Part shown: one piece after another, positions 17,130-26,959 of the stretch | Layout: each line of letters begins with the position of its first letter | How positions within the stretch are numbered: the stretch's first letter is position 1 | Assembly: GCF_021729845.1 (NCBI RefSeq) | Contig: NZ_CP063399.1 | Coordinates: 287,830 to 351,829 of the forward strand | Source of the DNA: Rhizobium sp. SL42 | GTDB taxonomy: Bacteria; Pseudomonadota; Alphaproteobacteria; Rhizobiales; Rhizobiaceae | Direction of reading: 5' to 3' | Length of the DNA stretch: 64,000 nt | Program-made: the position numbers and the translations under genes | Notes under the pieces: generated by a model | Told to the model about the DNA's origin: nothing | Database searches by the model: none | Seen by the model: the letters and a program-made list of their open reading frames with translations, nothing else

Positions 17130-18476
17130 TCAGATTGCTTTTCGCCGGGCAACGACGCGATTACGGCCAGCGCTGTGGGCGTTCCTGACGCGAAATGTGA
17201 TCGTGATCGCGACCAGAATGACGACGATCGGGCTCACGATTGCCATCGCGGCTTCAGCATCAAACCAATCCGACGTGTGCGCTAAGCCCTTGAGAAAATA
17301 GGCAAGTAGCGCGACGACGTAATAGCTGACTGCAGCGATCGACAATCCTTCGACCGTTTGCTGCAACCGCAGTTGAAGCCGTGCTCGCTCACTCATTGTC
17401 TCGAGAATATCCCGGTTTTGCCGCTCCATGGCGACATCGACTTTGGCGCGCAGCAATTGCGTTGCGCGCGCCAGCTTTCGGGACAGGTTGATTTGTCGCT
17501 CTTCGAGTGAAAAGCAGGTCTGCAATGCAGGTGCCATGCGCCGATTGAGGAAGGCCGGAAAGGTCTCCCGGTCGGGCAAGGGCTCGAACCCAATCGCCGC
17601 AATTCGCCCGAGGACGATATTCTGGTAGGCCCGGCTTGCGCCGAAGCGAAACAGCGACTTGGCGGCACCGGCCTCGAGGCGAGCCGCCAGCACTACGAGC
17701 TTTTCGAGCAGGTTCTCGTTATCTTCGAGGGTTTCGGTCTGTGTCATTGCCTGCGTCGCATCCACCAGCGCGCGCTCGATCTGGCGGACGGATGGCTCGA
17801 GCCGTTGCGCCTCCGGCAGGCACAGGAGCGCCAAAACACGGTAGGTTTCCAGTTCAAGAAGACGCTGCGCGAGCGCGCCAATGCGCATGGCCGGAACGCC
17901 ATCATTGACAACGAGGATCCGTACAAACCCCGCCGCGTCCACCTGGAAGTCCGTCGCGATCGTTGCGCTACCGCCCTCAGCACTCATGACGCAGAGCGAT
18001 TCCTTGGCAAACAGAGTGTACATATCCGGCGCTGACGACGGTTCAACAATCTGCAAGTCGATGGCGACCAGATGTGGCCCCGGCTGCTGGATAGCATACA
18101 TCTGCGGTGCCAGACCGGTAATATCTGCAGCAGAGACGTCTTCGGCCGCATGCTTGTAGTACCAGCAATAGGTAGTGAACTCGCTGTGGCGCTCCCAACG
18201 AAGATGCACGTCACCGAATGAGACACGGTGATGTCTGGCATTGTCAGGCAAAGCCTCGCTGTCATTTGCCTGACAAAAATCGGAAAGAGCGTCTCGCTCT
18301 GCATCACGCTCGAGTTCTTTCGAGAGAAACGCAAAATGCACAAGACGTGCCGGTGTTTCAATCGGCCTGAACGGCCGCGCATGCACCTCTCTCAGAATGG
18401 CATCCCGATCTTCGTGCGGCACCAGAAAGTGGGATGGATCCAAGATCTGATCCTCTTTGAAAGGCGAGGCGCGCAT
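17130..18476 (-). CDS. DUF3422 family membrane protein
   Basis: A 448-residue protein that I recognise as DUF3422 from its N-terminal REVHARPF motif near residue 30, the VHLRWERHSEFTTYCWYY segment near 103-120 and two C-terminal transmembrane helices (about 385-405 and 415-438) followed by a basic tail. The middle is soluble and partly coiled-coil (around 300-370, with many Leu/Arg/Glu heptads). The function of the family is not established. It lies 15 bases after the SDR gene 18492-19232 and 10 bases before the 58-residue ORF, so it is co-transcribed with dehydrogenase genes. Confidence 0.8.
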   Translation of the reverse strand: MRASPFKEDQILDPSHFLVPHEDRDAILREVHARPFRPIETPARLVHFAFLSKELERDAERDALSDFCQANDSEALPDNARHHRVSFGDVHLRWERHSEFTTYCWYYKHAAEDVSAADITGLAPQMYAIQQPGPHLVAIDLQIVEPSSAPDMYTLFAKESLCVMSAEGGSATIATDFQVDAAGFVRILVVNDGVPAMRIGALAQRLLELETYRVLALLCLPEAQRLEPSVRQIERALVDATQAMTQTETLEDNENLLEKLVVLAARLEAGAAKSLFRFGASRAYQNIVLGRIAAIGFEPLPDRETFPAFLNRRMAPALQTCFSLEERQINLSRKLARATQLLRAKVDVAMERQNRDILETMSERARLQLRLQQTVEGLSIAAVSYYVVALLAYFLKGLAHTSDWFDAEAAMAIVSPIVVILVAITITFRVRNAHSAGRNRVVARRKAI

Positions 18477-18491
18477 GAGAGATTACCCGCC

Positions 18492-19232
18492 CTATTTCTG
18501 GAATTTCACCATTGTGCCGCCGCCTGTCGCCTGATCGGTCGGGAAGACCTCAACTCGGGCGACGTTGACGAAATCGGGAAGGTCGATGACGTCGCTGATG
18601 ATGCGGGCGACGTTTTCTGGCTGAATTGCACGGTAGCCATCATAGAGAACGGCATTCGCCTGATCATCCGGGATCGAAGTTCGGTACAACGCCGTTTCGA
18701 CCCGACCCGGGACGATTTCACTCACGCGCACCGATGTTCCGAGCAGGTCACAGCGCAGATTGTCACAGAAGAGGCTGATGCCGGCCTTTGACGGACCGTA
18801 AGCGCCCATACCCGGATACGGCGCCTGCCCGCCACTGGAACCGACATAGATCAGATGGCCGCGCTTGCGGGCGACCATGCCGGGCAAGAAGGCGCGTGTC
18901 AGATGCATGGGCGCCTTCAGATTGACGTCAATCATCGCGTCAATTTCTGCAGGATCAATCTCCTGAAATGCGGCACGCGTCGATAAAATACCGGCATTGT
19001 TGACGAGGACATCGACGTTAACGCCATTAAGGGCTGCGACGATTGCACCGACATCGCGAACATCAGCCTTGACTGCGATCGCACCGCATCCCTCAGACAG
19101 CTCCATCAAAGCCGCTTCATTGCGGCCGACGGCGTAAACCGTCAAGCCGCGCTGGCGAAGGACTGCAACCGTTGCCTTGCCGATGCCACTGGTCGCACCT
19201 GTTACGACAGCGACGTGGTAGGCATCAGACAT
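18492..19232 (-). CDS. Short-chain dehydrogenase/reductase
   Basis: A 246-residue classical SDR. The cofactor motif TGATSGIG is near residues 11-18, NNAG near 88-91, the catalytic Ser is in YVGSSGG near 139, and the catalytic Tyr/Lys are in YGPSKAG near 153-157. It lacks an Arg/Asp pattern clear enough to decide NAD from NADP. Its start overlaps the end of the next SDR gene by eight bases. Both are likely expressed from the promoter divergent to the YdiJ-type gene. Confidence 0.85.
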   Translation of the reverse strand: MSDAYHVAVVTGATSGIGKATVAVLRQRGLTVYAVGRNEAALMELSEGCGAIAVKADVRDVGAIVAALNGVNVDVLVNNAGILSTRAAFQEIDPAEIDAMIDVNLKAPMHLTRAFLPGMVARKRGHLIYVGSSGGQAPYPGMGAYGPSKAGISLFCDNLRCDLLGTSVRVSEIVPGRVETALYRTSIPDDQANAVLYDGYRAIQPENVARIISDVIDLPDFVNVARVEVFPTDQATGGGTMVKFQK

Positions 19233-19974
19233 AGATGTAGCCTCCGCTGATCACGACGTTTTCGCCGGTGGCATAAGTGTTGCGGCTAGATGCCATCATG
19301 ACGATCCATTCAGCCATCTCGACCGGCTCCGCGGCGCGGCCGAGCGCGCTTGCTTTCGCAAGCTCTGGAAGGAAGCCGAGTTCCTTGGCTCGATCCGTTG
19401 CGAAACCGGCAGGAGCCACGGAATTGACCAGGATCTGATCGCTGGCGCATTCCTGGGCAAAGGACTTGGTCAGGCTGACGACAGCAGCCTTGGTCGCCGC
19501 ATAGTGCGCATTTTGCGGATGCGCCTTGAAGGCGTCGACAGACGTCACGTTGACGATACGACCCGTCACCTCCGGTGCCTTGACATATTGGCGCATATGA
19601 AGAACGGCAGCTACCATCATGTGGTAGGTACCCTTTACATTTATGGCGTTCTCAAGATCCCATTCGTCGTCCGAAATCTCGAGGATCGGGCTTCGGGGAT
19701 AGATTGCTGCGCTGTTGACCAGCACATGAATGCGGCCCAGCTGCGCTGCAATTTCGCTAAAGCCACGATGCGCGGTGTCCGACCGGGAGATATCTGCAAC
19801 AGCAGTGGCAACTTCTGCGCCGAGCGCTCGGAGCGCTTCTGCCGACGCAACAAGCAATTGCTCGTTGCGGTCAATCAGACCAATTTTCGTAGCACCATGG
19901 GAGATCATCAACTTTGCTGTTGTCAGTCCGAGCCCGGAAGCGCCACCGACGATGACTGCGGTCTGGTTCTTCAA
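19225..19974 (-). CDS. Short-chain dehydrogenase/reductase
   Basis: A 249-residue SDR with GGASGLGL near 10-17, Asp in LIDRN near 37 (which favours NAD), NSAAIYP near 90, Ser in VTSVDAF near 146 and catalytic YAATK near 158-162, ending [13 protein letters not shown]. The start is a TTG with GAGGTGGAAC just upstream. It is the first gene of the leftward set SDR-SDR-DUF3422-small ORF-ProC-like, facing the YdiJ-type gene across a 97-base region with a candidate GntR operator. It probably oxidises a hydroxyl group in the pathway served by the GntR regulon. Confidence 0.85.
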   Translation of the reverse strand: MKNQTAVIVGGASGLGLTTAKLMISHGATKIGLIDRNEQLLVASAEALRALGAEVATAVADISRSDTAHRGFSEIAAQLGRIHVLVNSAAIYPRSPILEISDDEWDLENAINVKGTYHMMVAAVLHMRQYVKAPEVTGRIVNVTSVDAFKAHPQNAHYAATKAAVVSLTKSFAQECASDQILVNSVAPAGFATDRAKELGFLPELAKASALGRAAEPVEMAEWIVMMASSRNTYATGENVVISGGYIYV

Positions 19975-20015
19975 GTTCCACCTCTTTGTTTTACGTTGCG
20001 CCAGTAGAATTGTAT

Positions 20016-20035
20016 GTTATCACTTATATGCTAAC
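20016..20035. promoter_or_regulatory. Imperfect palindrome, candidate GntR operator
   Basis: A 20-base imperfect palindrome with GTTA and TAAC ends and CA/TG inner pairs, in the divergent region between the SDR and YdiJ-type genes. Its centre contains CACTTATATG (20021-20030), found again (reverse strand) inside the palindrome at 32892-32908 in front of the hyuAB and transporter operons. Confidence 0.5.
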
Positions 20036-20071
20036 TTAAATAAACCTCAAGTGCTTTCTGAAGGCTCAGAA

Positions 20072-23000
20072 ATGATTCCACGCCTGCGTTCCAACCTCTC
20101 CGCCAACCATACCGCACTTGGCTTTTTTGGCCGACTGATCGAAGCTGGTTTTGCTGGCGATGTCGACACTGGCGCCGCAAGCCGTACCGTTTACGGCACC
20201 GACAATTCGATCTACCAACTAGAGCCAATGGCCGTACTCTTCCCGAAATGCGCAGAAGACCTGCAGGTCATCGCACGGACCCTGTCTGAACCTGAATTCC
20301 GCGACATCACCATAACACCTAGGGGCGGCGGCACTGGAACAAATGGTCAATCATTGACCTCAGGCGTGGTCGTCGACTGCTCGCGACACATGAATTCCAT
20401 CCTATCGATCGACCCGGTGCGCAGGGTTGCACGCGTTCAAGCAGGTGTCGTCAAGGATCAATTGAACCGCGCGTTGAAACCGCACGGACTGTTCTTTGCG
20501 CCGGAACTGTCAACCTCCAATCGGGCAACCATCGGCGGAATGGTTTCCACCGATGCCTGCGGTCAAGGCTCGTGCCTTTATGGCAAGACAAGCAATCATG
20601 TACTTGGCTTGCATATCGTGCTTGCAGATGGAGCTGACTGGTGGTCGCGTCCGCTGAAAGCCGCAGCGCTGGACGAAGTGCTCAAGCGCGACGACCAAAT
20701 CGGCGAGATCCACAGGACCGTGGACCGCATCGAACGAGAAAAGCGAGACCGGATCGCTGACGTTTTCCCGAAAATCAATCGGTACATGACCGGATATGAC
20801 CTCGCCCATATTCGACGAGAGGACGGATGCTTTGATCTGAACGCCATTCTTTGTGGGTCGGAGGGAACTCTGGCGATGATCGCTGAGGCGGAACTCAACC
20901 TGCTGCCTATCCCTGCATATGCTGCGCTGATCAATATCCGCTATGGCGACTTCAACACTGCGCTGGAAGACGCACGCACGCTGACCATCCTCAAGGTCGC
21001 TTCGGTGGAAACCGTCGATGAAAGGGTCTTGAACCTGGCCAAGGGTGACATCAACTGGCCTGCCATCGCGCGCTTCTTCCCCAACGACACTGACAGCGCA
21101 ACAAATGGCATCAACATTGCCGAGGTGCTCGCCGACAATCCCGATGAGCTTGACCGAAAATTGAGTGAAGTCACTGCAGCTCTTGATAAGAACATGCCTG
21201 CGCGCCATGTCGGCTACACGATTGCCCGATCCCATGCCGATACAGAGGCTATCTGGTCGATGCGAAAGCGTGCGGTCGGACTGCTCGGCAACGTGGACGG
21301 AGCTGTCAGACCTGTTGCCTTTGTCGAAGACACCGCCGTGCCGCCAGAACATCTGGCAGCCTATATCCGCGAATTCCGGGCACTGCTGGATGATGCGGGG
21401 CTTTCCTACGGGATGTTCGGGCATGTCGACGCCGGTGTCCTGCATGTGCGTCCAGCACTCGATCTGAGCCGTGAAGACCATGTGCCACTGGTTCGGGAAA
21501 TCAGCGATGCCGTTGTGGCGCTAACCCGCAAATACGGGGGCGTGTTGTGGGGGGAGCATGGGAAAGGAATTCGGTCCGAATATGTGCCGGAATTTTTCGG
21601 CGACCTATATCCATGCCTGCAACACATAAAACATGCCTTTGATCCAGACAATCGGCTCAACCCCGGCAAGATTGCTACTCCGTCTCCAGAGCAAGCTCTG
21701 CTGAAGATTGACGAAGTTCCACTCAGAGGAACCACGGACCGGACGATCGGCAACGAGATCCGCGTAGCTTTCGACAACGCCGCTTATTGCAACGGAAACG
21801 CGGCCTGTTTCGACTTTGACGCAAACAGCCCCATGTGCCCATCATACAAGGCGACCCGCGATCGGCGCTTCTCGCCCAAAGGACGTGCCGCATTGATGCG
21901 CGAGTGGTTACGCCTCCTGGCAGAACAGAAGATCGACCCTCGGCAAGAAGCAGCAAGATTGCGGCTCCGCAGTGCGGCACTCCAACTTCCACTGCGTCTT
22001 TTCCATACCCTTGATCCGCGCAATCGCAGCGATTTCTCCCATGAAGTGCGCGAGGCAATGGATACCTGCCTTGCGTGCAAGGCTTGTGCTGGCCAATGTC
22101 CCGTCAAGGTCAGCGTGCCATCCTTTCGCGCAAAGTTCCTGGAGCTCTATTATGGCCGCTACCTGAGGCCGATCAAGGATCCCCTGGTTGCCGCGATTGA
22201 GATCACCCTGCCCTGGATGGCGCGAATACGGCCAGTATACAATCTGATTGCGGGGACAGCGCCGGGCAAAGCATTGATGCGTCTGGCCGGTCTGACGTCC
22301 TTGCCGCTTCTGCCACGCATGTCACTTGCCAGACGGGCCTCGGCTCTGGGCGTCCCAATCGCAGACCCTGCCCGCTTGCGACAGTTGCCGGAACACGAGC
22401 GAAAGAAGGCGGTCATTTTCGTTGCGGATGCTTTCACCGCTTATTTCGATCCACAAGTGGCATTCTCGGCCATCAATCTTGCCAGGAAGCTGGGACTTAT
22501 GCCGTATCTTGCGGCCCCACACATCAATGGCAAGGCATTGCATGTGCACGGCTATCTCGGACGTTTCGAAAGAGCAGCCATGAAAACTGCGCAGCATCTC
22601 CATTCACTCGCAGATACCGGCATTCCTCTTGTGGGCCTGGACCCGTCGATGACGCTTGCCTATCGCAGTGAATACATGGGCGTGACACCACAGCTGATGG
22701 CAAATGTCCTCTTGCCGCAGGAATGGCTGATGAGCACTCTGGAGCGAATGGACTGCAACACGATTGACACCGTAGGCAAGACCTTCCGCCTGCTGGCACA
22801 CTGCACCGAGCGCACCAACGCGCCTGACGCAATGCCGCAGTGGAAGGCCATATTCAGGGCGCTGGGCATTTCCGTTGAGATGGCTAATGTGGGCTGTTGC
22901 GGCATGGCAGGTACGTTCGGGCACGAAGCGCGAAATCGCGATATTTCCGAGCGCATTTACAACATGAGCTGGAAAGGTGAAATCGATAGCGCCGGAAATG

Positions 23001-23140
23001 ACGATGTGCTCATGTCGACAGGCTATTCTTGTCGATCACAGATCAAACAGGTCGACGGCGCCGTGGTTCCGCACCCACTTCAGGTGATAGACGAAATGAT
23101 CCCTGAATTACAAGAAATCGCACAATACGAAGTGGCATGA
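20072..23140 (+). CDS. ydiJ: YdiJ-type FAD/FeS D-2-hydroxyacid dehydrogenase
   Basis: A 1022-residue enzyme matching E. coli YdiJ in length and order. An FAD-binding PCMH domain (TPRGGGTGTNGQSL near 89-102, APELSTSNRATIGGMVSTDACGQGS near 150-174) is followed by an FAD-oxidase C-domain. Then come a ferredoxin-like segment with DTCLACKACAGQCP near 668-681 and a CCG-type domain (VGCCGMAGTFG near 950). YdiJ-type proteins oxidise D-2-hydroxyglutarate or similar 2-hydroxyacids to 2-oxoacids and pass electrons to the membrane. The ATG at 20072 gives YdiJ's own MIP start and has GAAGG upstream; the longer open frame is antisense to the SDR gene. It is followed by the GntR regulator gene. Confidence 0.88.
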   Translation: MIPRLRSNLSANHTALGFFGRLIEAGFAGDVDTGAASRTVYGTDNSIYQLEPMAVLFPKCAEDLQVIARTLSEPEFRDITITPRGGGTGTNGQSLTSGVVVDCSRHMNSILSIDPVRRVARVQAGVVKDQLNRALKPHGLFFAPELSTSNRATIGGMVSTDACGQGSCLYGKTSNHVLGLHIVLADGADWWSRPLKAAALDEVLKRDDQIGEIHRTVDRIEREKRDRIADVFPKINRYMTGYDLAHIRREDGCFDLNAILCGSEGTLAMIAEAELNLLPIPAYAALINIRYGDFNTALEDARTLTILKVASVETVDERVLNLAKGDINWPAIARFFPNDTDSATNGINIAEVLADNPDELDRKLSEVTAALDKNMPARHVGYTIARSHADTEAIWSMRKRAVGLLGNVDGAVRPVAFVEDTAVPPEHLAAYIREFRALLDDAGLSYGMFGHVDAGVLHVRPALDLSREDHVPLVREISDAVVALTRKYGGVLWGEHGKGIRSEYVPEFFGDLYPCLQHIKHAFDPDNRLNPGKIATPSPEQALLKIDEVPLRGTTDRTIGNEIRVAFDNAAYCNGNAACFDFDANSPMCPSYKATRDRRFSPKGRAALMREWLRLLAEQKIDPRQEAARLRLRSAALQLPLRLFHTLDPRNRSDFSHEVREAMDTCLACKACAGQCPVKVSVPSFRAKFLELYYGRYLRPIKDPLVAAIEITLPWMARIRPVYNLIAGTAPGKALMRLAGLTSLPLLPRMSLARRASALGVPIADPARLRQLPEHERKKAVIFVADAFTAYFDPQVAFSAINLARKLGLMPYLAAPHINGKALHVHGYLGRFERAAMKTAQHLHSLADTGIPLVGLDPSMTLAYRSEYMGVTPQLMANVLLPQEWLMSTLERMDCNTIDTVGKTFRLLAHCTERTNAPDAMPQWKAIFRALGISVEMANVGCCGMAGTFGHEARNRDISERIYNMSWKGEIDSAGNDDVLMSTGYSCRSQIKQVDGAVVPHPLQVIDEMIPELQEIAQYEVA

Positions 23141-23189
23141 TATGTGATATGTGCACAATTAATTGGAAAATTTAATCGGAGTGATCTAG

Positions 23190-23921
23190 GTGTCAATTAT
23201 TACACAGCGCGGCAATCTTGCCGAGATTGTGGTTGCGAAGCTGACCGAAAGGATCGATTCCGGCCTGTATGCGCCTGCCGAAAAGCTTCCCTCAAGTGCT
23301 CAGCTTTGTGAAGAATTCGGGGTTTCCCGAACGGTAATCCGCGAGGCTCTGACCTCGCTGAAAGTCGGAGGCCGCGTCACATCCCGGCAAGGCGCTGGTG
23401 TATATGTCAGCGACAAGGATGCAAAGACCCTCAATTTCGAGATCAGCCGGATCGAGGATATTCGCTCCGCCATGCAGATCCTCGAGCTTCGGCTCGGTGT
23501 GGAAATGCAGTCCGTCGCCCTTGCAGCGACACGGCGCACCCCAGAGGCACTGGCCGAGATTGCCCGAGCCTTCGACTATCTCGAGAATCTGGAGACTGAC
23601 GACGCCGAAGTCGAAGCCCGCGCCGATTTCGAGTTCCACCTGGCGATTGCCCGCGCAACCCGTAATCCGCATTTCCCGAGCTTTCTGGAAGCGGTTATGG
23701 AGAGCATAAATTTCGAACTCGTGCTCAAGCACAAGCAGTCCTCACGCGCCTACAGCGCCTATCTGAAGAAGATCAACAAGGAGCACGCTGCGATCCTTGC
23801 CGCGATCACCCAGGGCGATGCAAAAGCTGCGAAGGTTGCTTTGGCTGCACACCTGGAAGAGAGCCTCATTCGCTACCGCGCCATGCTCGACGAACCATTC
23901 GCAAACGAGACAGCCGAGTAA
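23190..23921 (+). CDS. GntR-family (FadR/FCD) transcriptional regulator
   Basis: A 243-residue regulator with GTG start and GGAG upstream. The N-terminal winged helix-turn-helix spans about residues 10-75 (LPSSAQLCEEFGVSRTVIREALTSL, then GRVTSRQGAGVYV), and the C-terminal FCD domain about 95-230 contains the metal-site pattern ADFEFHLAIARATRN with Asp and His, and a later HLEESLIRY His. FCD regulators sense organic acids and usually repress. It lies 49 bases after the YdiJ-type gene. Shared palindromes in two divergent promoters suggest it controls the SDR, YdiJ, hyuAB and transporter operons. The gap before it has a TGTGCACA palindrome (23150-23157), possibly for autoregulation. Confidence 0.87.
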   Translation: MSIITQRGNLAEIVVAKLTERIDSGLYAPAEKLPSSAQLCEEFGVSRTVIREALTSLKVGGRVTSRQGAGVYVSDKDAKTLNFEISRIEDIRSAMQILELRLGVEMQSVALAATRRTPEALAEIARAFDYLENLETDDAEVEARADFEFHLAIARATRNPHFPSFLEAVMESINFELVLKHKQSSRAYSAYLKKINKEHAAILAAITQGDAKAAKVALAAHLEESLIRYRAMLDEPFANETAE

Positions 23922-24015
23922 GACAACAGAGAAGCATTTGTTGCTTCTGTCTTTAGGCCGACCAAGGCAGCGCTCTGCATGGCTGCACTCGTGCAACATT
24001 GAAGATGCAATGAGT

Positions 24016-24046
24016 ACCCCGCCCGGGCCAACCCGGGCGGGGTTTT
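24016..24046 (+). terminator. Rho-independent terminator after GntR gene
   Basis: A perfect 12-base stem, ACCCCGCCCGGG / CCCGGGCGGGGT, with a CCAA loop followed by TTTT on the plus strand. It closes the ydiJ-gntR transcript and lies five bases before the end of the convergent ThDP enzyme gene. A weaker AGAAGCA/TGCTTCT hairpin is just upstream at about 23932-23950. Confidence 0.85.
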
Positions 24047-24050
24047 GTAT

Positions 24051-25736
24051 TTACTTGCCTTGAGTAACCGCCTGTTCGCGGATCTGCGACAACGTCATCT
24101 TCGGGGTCAATGCCTCCGGGTCAATGCGAACTTCGATCAGACCGGGCTTGCCGGACGCTTCGCACCGTTCGAAAGCCGCTGCGAAGTCGGCTGTCTTCTC
24201 CACCGTCTCGCCATGCAGACCGTAAGAGCGAGCAAGCGATGCGAAGTCAGGATTGGTCAGCCGCGTTCCGGATACACGCCCTGGATAGCTTCGCTCCTGA
24301 TGCATGCGGATCGTCCCGTACATTCCATTGTTGATGACCAGGAAAATCACGCGTGCGTCGTATTGCATCGCTGTTGCCAGTTCCTGACCATTCATCAGGA
24401 AGCAGCCGTCACCGGCAAAGGCAACGACAGTCCGCTCAGGCGCGGTGATCTTCGCAGCAATGGCGGCAGGCACACCGTAGCCCATAGAGCCATTGGTCGG
24501 GCCAAGCTGGGTGCGGAAGGTACGATACTGGTAGAAGCGATGCGCCCATGCAGAATAATTGCCAGCACCAGTCGTCAGGATCGCATCGTCTGCCAGATGA
24601 CCACGCAACCATTCCATGACGTCACCCATCTGGACAGCGCCCGGCACCTGCGCATGAATCAGATTGCCGAGGTAATCGGCATGAGCGGTCTCGGTCATGG
24701 CCACCCAGGCCGGTGCAACAAAAGGCTTAAGCTTGGCGGCCTGGGACAGGAAGCCCGCAACGCTTGCATTGATCGGCAGGGCCGCATGATAGACCCGACC
24801 CAACTCGTCCGATCCCGAATGGATATGGACGAGGGTCTGCTTTGGAACAGGTATGTCGATCAGCGAGTAGGCGCCCGTTGTCATCTCACCGAGACGCGCG
24901 CCGAGCGAAATTAGCAGATCGCAATCCTTGACGAGCTGAATAAGTTTCGGCCCAGCAGCAAGACCGAGGTCCCCGGCATAATTGGGATGCGTGTTATCGA
25001 ACAGATCCTGGCAACGGAACGATGCAGCCACCGGCAGGCTGAAGGTCTCGGAAAAGACCTTGAGATCGGCAACGGCCTGCTGGTTCCAGCCACCGCCGCC
25101 GGCGACAACCAAGGGACGCTTTGCCTGGGCAAGCAGTTCGACGAGTTCATCAAGCTGAGGCTGACCGGCATACATCTCGACACGTTTGTAAGCCGGCGTA
25201 TCCGCAACCGTCACCAGATCCGTCAGCATGTCCTCGGGGAGGGCAACTACGACAGGACCCGGACGGCCGTTGACGGCGCGATGAAACGCCTGACCGATAA
25301 GCTCGGGTATACGCGCAGCATCCTCGATCTCGACAATCCACTTCGCCATCTGGCCGAACATCCGGCGATAGTCGATCTCCTGAAACGCCTCGCGCTCCAT
25401 CTGGTCACGGGCGACCTGACCGATGAACAGGATCATCGGCGTTGAGTCCTGGAATGCCGTATGCACACCGATGGAGGCATTGGTTGCGCCGGGCCCACGC
25501 GTGACGAAGCAGATGCCGGGTTTTCCGGTCAGCTTTCCATAGGCTTCAGCCATATAGGCCGCGCCACCTTCCTGTCGGCAGATGACAAATTCGATAACAT
25601 CTTCAACATCGTGAAATGCGTCGAGAGCAGCAAGATAGCTCTCTCCCGGAACGCCGAATACGCGATCGACGCCATGGATCCGGAGTGCGTCGACCAGAAC
25701 CTGGCCGCCGTTGCGGGTCTTCTTGAGGGTGTTCAT
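24051..25736 (-). CDS. Thiamine-diphosphate-dependent enzyme (acetolactate-synthase-like)
   Basis: A 561-residue ThDP enzyme with the three domains of the acetolactate synthase/decarboxylase superfamily. The N-terminal PYR domain holds the catalytic Glu in CRQEGGAAYMAEAYG near 54-68; then come the central domain and the C-terminal PP domain with the Mg/ThDP motif GDGCFLMNGQELATA and NNGMYGTI near 445-475. It is not clearly a biosynthetic acetolactate synthase, since no small-subunit gene is nearby. It may decarboxylate or ligate a 2-oxoacid made by the aminotransferase or FAD enzyme of the same operon, yielding an aldehyde for the aldehyde dehydrogenase encoded divergently. It is the last gene of the leftward hyuA operon. 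Confidence 0.82.
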   Translation of the reverse strand: MNTLKKTRNGGQVLVDALRIHGVDRVFGVPGESYLAALDAFHDVEDVIEFVICRQEGGAAYMAEAYGKLTGKPGICFVTRGPGATNASIGVHTAFQDSTPMILFIGQVARDQMEREAFQEIDYRRMFGQMAKWIVEIEDAARIPELIGQAFHRAVNGRPGPVVVALPEDMLTDLVTVADTPAYKRVEMYAGQPQLDELVELLAQAKRPLVVAGGGGWNQQAVADLKVFSETFSLPVAASFRCQDLFDNTHPNYAGDLGLAAGPKLIQLVKDCDLLISLGARLGEMTTGAYSLIDIPVPKQTLVHIHSGSDELGRVYHAALPINASVAGFLSQAAKLKPFVAPAWVAMTETAHADYLGNLIHAQVPGAVQMGDVMEWLRGHLADDAILTTGAGNYSAWAHRFYQYRTFRTQLGPTNGSMGYGVPAAIAAKITAPERTVVAFAGDGCFLMNGQELATAMQYDARVIFLVINNGMYGTIRMHQERSYPGRVSGTRLTNPDFASLARSYGLHGETVEKTADFAAAFERCEASGKPGLIEVRIDPEALTPKMTLSQIREQAVTQGK

Positions 25737-25756
25737 GATGTTCCCCAGATCTTTCG

Positions 25757-26950
25757 TTAAATGACAGCGTCTTCGAGGAAGGGGCGGTTCGCCACTACAC
25801 GTTCGTAACCAAACGGCGACAAATCGAGAGTTTTGAAGCCTCCGTATGTGATGAGTTCGGAAAGCCCGCGGCCCATACCTGGAGACTGCTGCAGGCCGTG
25901 ACCGGAAAAACCGTTCGCAAACAGGAAGTTGCTCACTTCCGTGTGCGGCCCCAGAATGACGTTGTGATCAAGCGTGCAAAAATCGTAGTGGCCGGCCCAG
26001 CTGTTCACCACCTTGATCGCCTCGAAAGCTGGAACGCGGTTTGCGAGCGTTGGCCAGATCTCTTCCTCGAATTCCTCGTGCATTACATCGAAGTCGTTCG
26101 GCTCGACTTCCGGATCGTGCTTGGGATAGGTGCCCATCAGATAGAACTGACCTTCCGGACGGAAGAAGCAGCCATTGGGGTCAATGGTCAGGCCGACGCC
26201 TGGACCAAGCGGCGTGCGGCAATCGACAACGAAAAGCGACCGGCGGCGCGGCTCAACTGGAATCTCGAGGCCTGCCAGATGGGCCATTATCTTGCCATTG
26301 GTACCGGAGGTGTTGACCATGGTCCCGCAGGAAATGGTCTGGCCGCTCCTAGTTGTGACTGACACCACGCGATCTCCCTCGCGATTGATCGCAACAACCT
26401 CGTCTTCGATATACTCGACGCCAAGAGTTCTGGCCTTCTTGCGAAAACCCTGCATCAATCCGACGCTATCGAACCAGCCTTCGCCACGCTCTGCGGTGCT
26501 CCCGAGAACGAGACCATCGAGATTGAGCCACTGATAGCGCTTTCCCAAGGCTTCCGGATCGAGAAGTGTCACCTCGGCTCCGCAATCGATCTGCGTGGCA
26601 TGATTTCTGCGCAAAACCTCGGCGCCGCGATCGTCATCCGCAAGGAAGAGATAGCCGTTCTCATGAAAGCCGATTTCCGGCGTATCATCGTCAACAGCGA
26701 CGTTTTCCTTGAAATTCCGGATGAACTCGGTCCCAAACTGGGAAACCTGCACATTGATAGCATTGGAAAACTGGTGGCGGATGGAGCTGGAAGACAGCGC
26801 CGTTGCGGATCGCTGATAGGTCCAGTCCTTTTCGATGACCAGAACTGACCCCTTGAAATCCGGGTTGGTCGCGAGGAAATAGGCTGTCGAGCTACCGACC
26901 ACTGCGCCGCCAACAATAATCACGTCATAAGATGACTTAGAAGCATTCAT
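25757..26950 (-). CDS. FAD-dependent oxidoreductase of the DAO family
   Basis: A 397-residue flavoprotein. The N-terminal dinucleotide motif VIIVGGAVVGSSTAYFL is near residues 9-25 with Glu in VIEKD near 40; it has the DAO fold and a C-terminal GFSGHGLQQSPGMGRGLSELI motif near 350-370. It resembles sarcosine/dimethylglycine-dehydrogenase-like and FOXRED1-type proteins more than D-amino-acid oxidases. Such enzymes oxidise secondary amines, N-methyl amino acids or 2-hydroxyacids and often pass electrons to electron-transfer flavoprotein, which fits the etfBA genes in the divergent operon. It lies 20 bases before the ThDP gene and nine bases after the Udh-like gene. Confidence 0.82.
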   Translation of the reverse strand: MNASKSSYDVIIVGGAVVGSSTAYFLATNPDFKGSVLVIEKDWTYQRSATALSSSSIRHQFSNAINVQVSQFGTEFIRNFKENVAVDDDTPEIGFHENGYLFLADDDRGAEVLRRNHATQIDCGAEVTLLDPEALGKRYQWLNLDGLVLGSTAERGEGWFDSVGLMQGFRKKARTLGVEYIEDEVVAINREGDRVVSVTTRSGQTISCGTMVNTSGTNGKIMAHLAGLEIPVEPRRRSLFVVDCRTPLGPGVGLTIDPNGCFFRPEGQFYLMGTYPKHDPEVEPNDFDVMHEEFEEEIWPTLANRVPAFEAIKVVNSWAGHYDFCTLDHNVILGPHTEVSNFLFANGFSGHGLQQSPGMGRGLSELITYGGFKTLDLSPFGYERVVANRPFLEDAVI

Positions 26951-26959
26951 GGTCTGGCC

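Noticed and set aside
19730..20071. Upstream extension of the YdiJ-type reading frame
   Set aside because: It is antisense to the SDR gene, lacks family similarity, and the ATG at 20072 has a ribosome site and the YdiJ-like MIP start.
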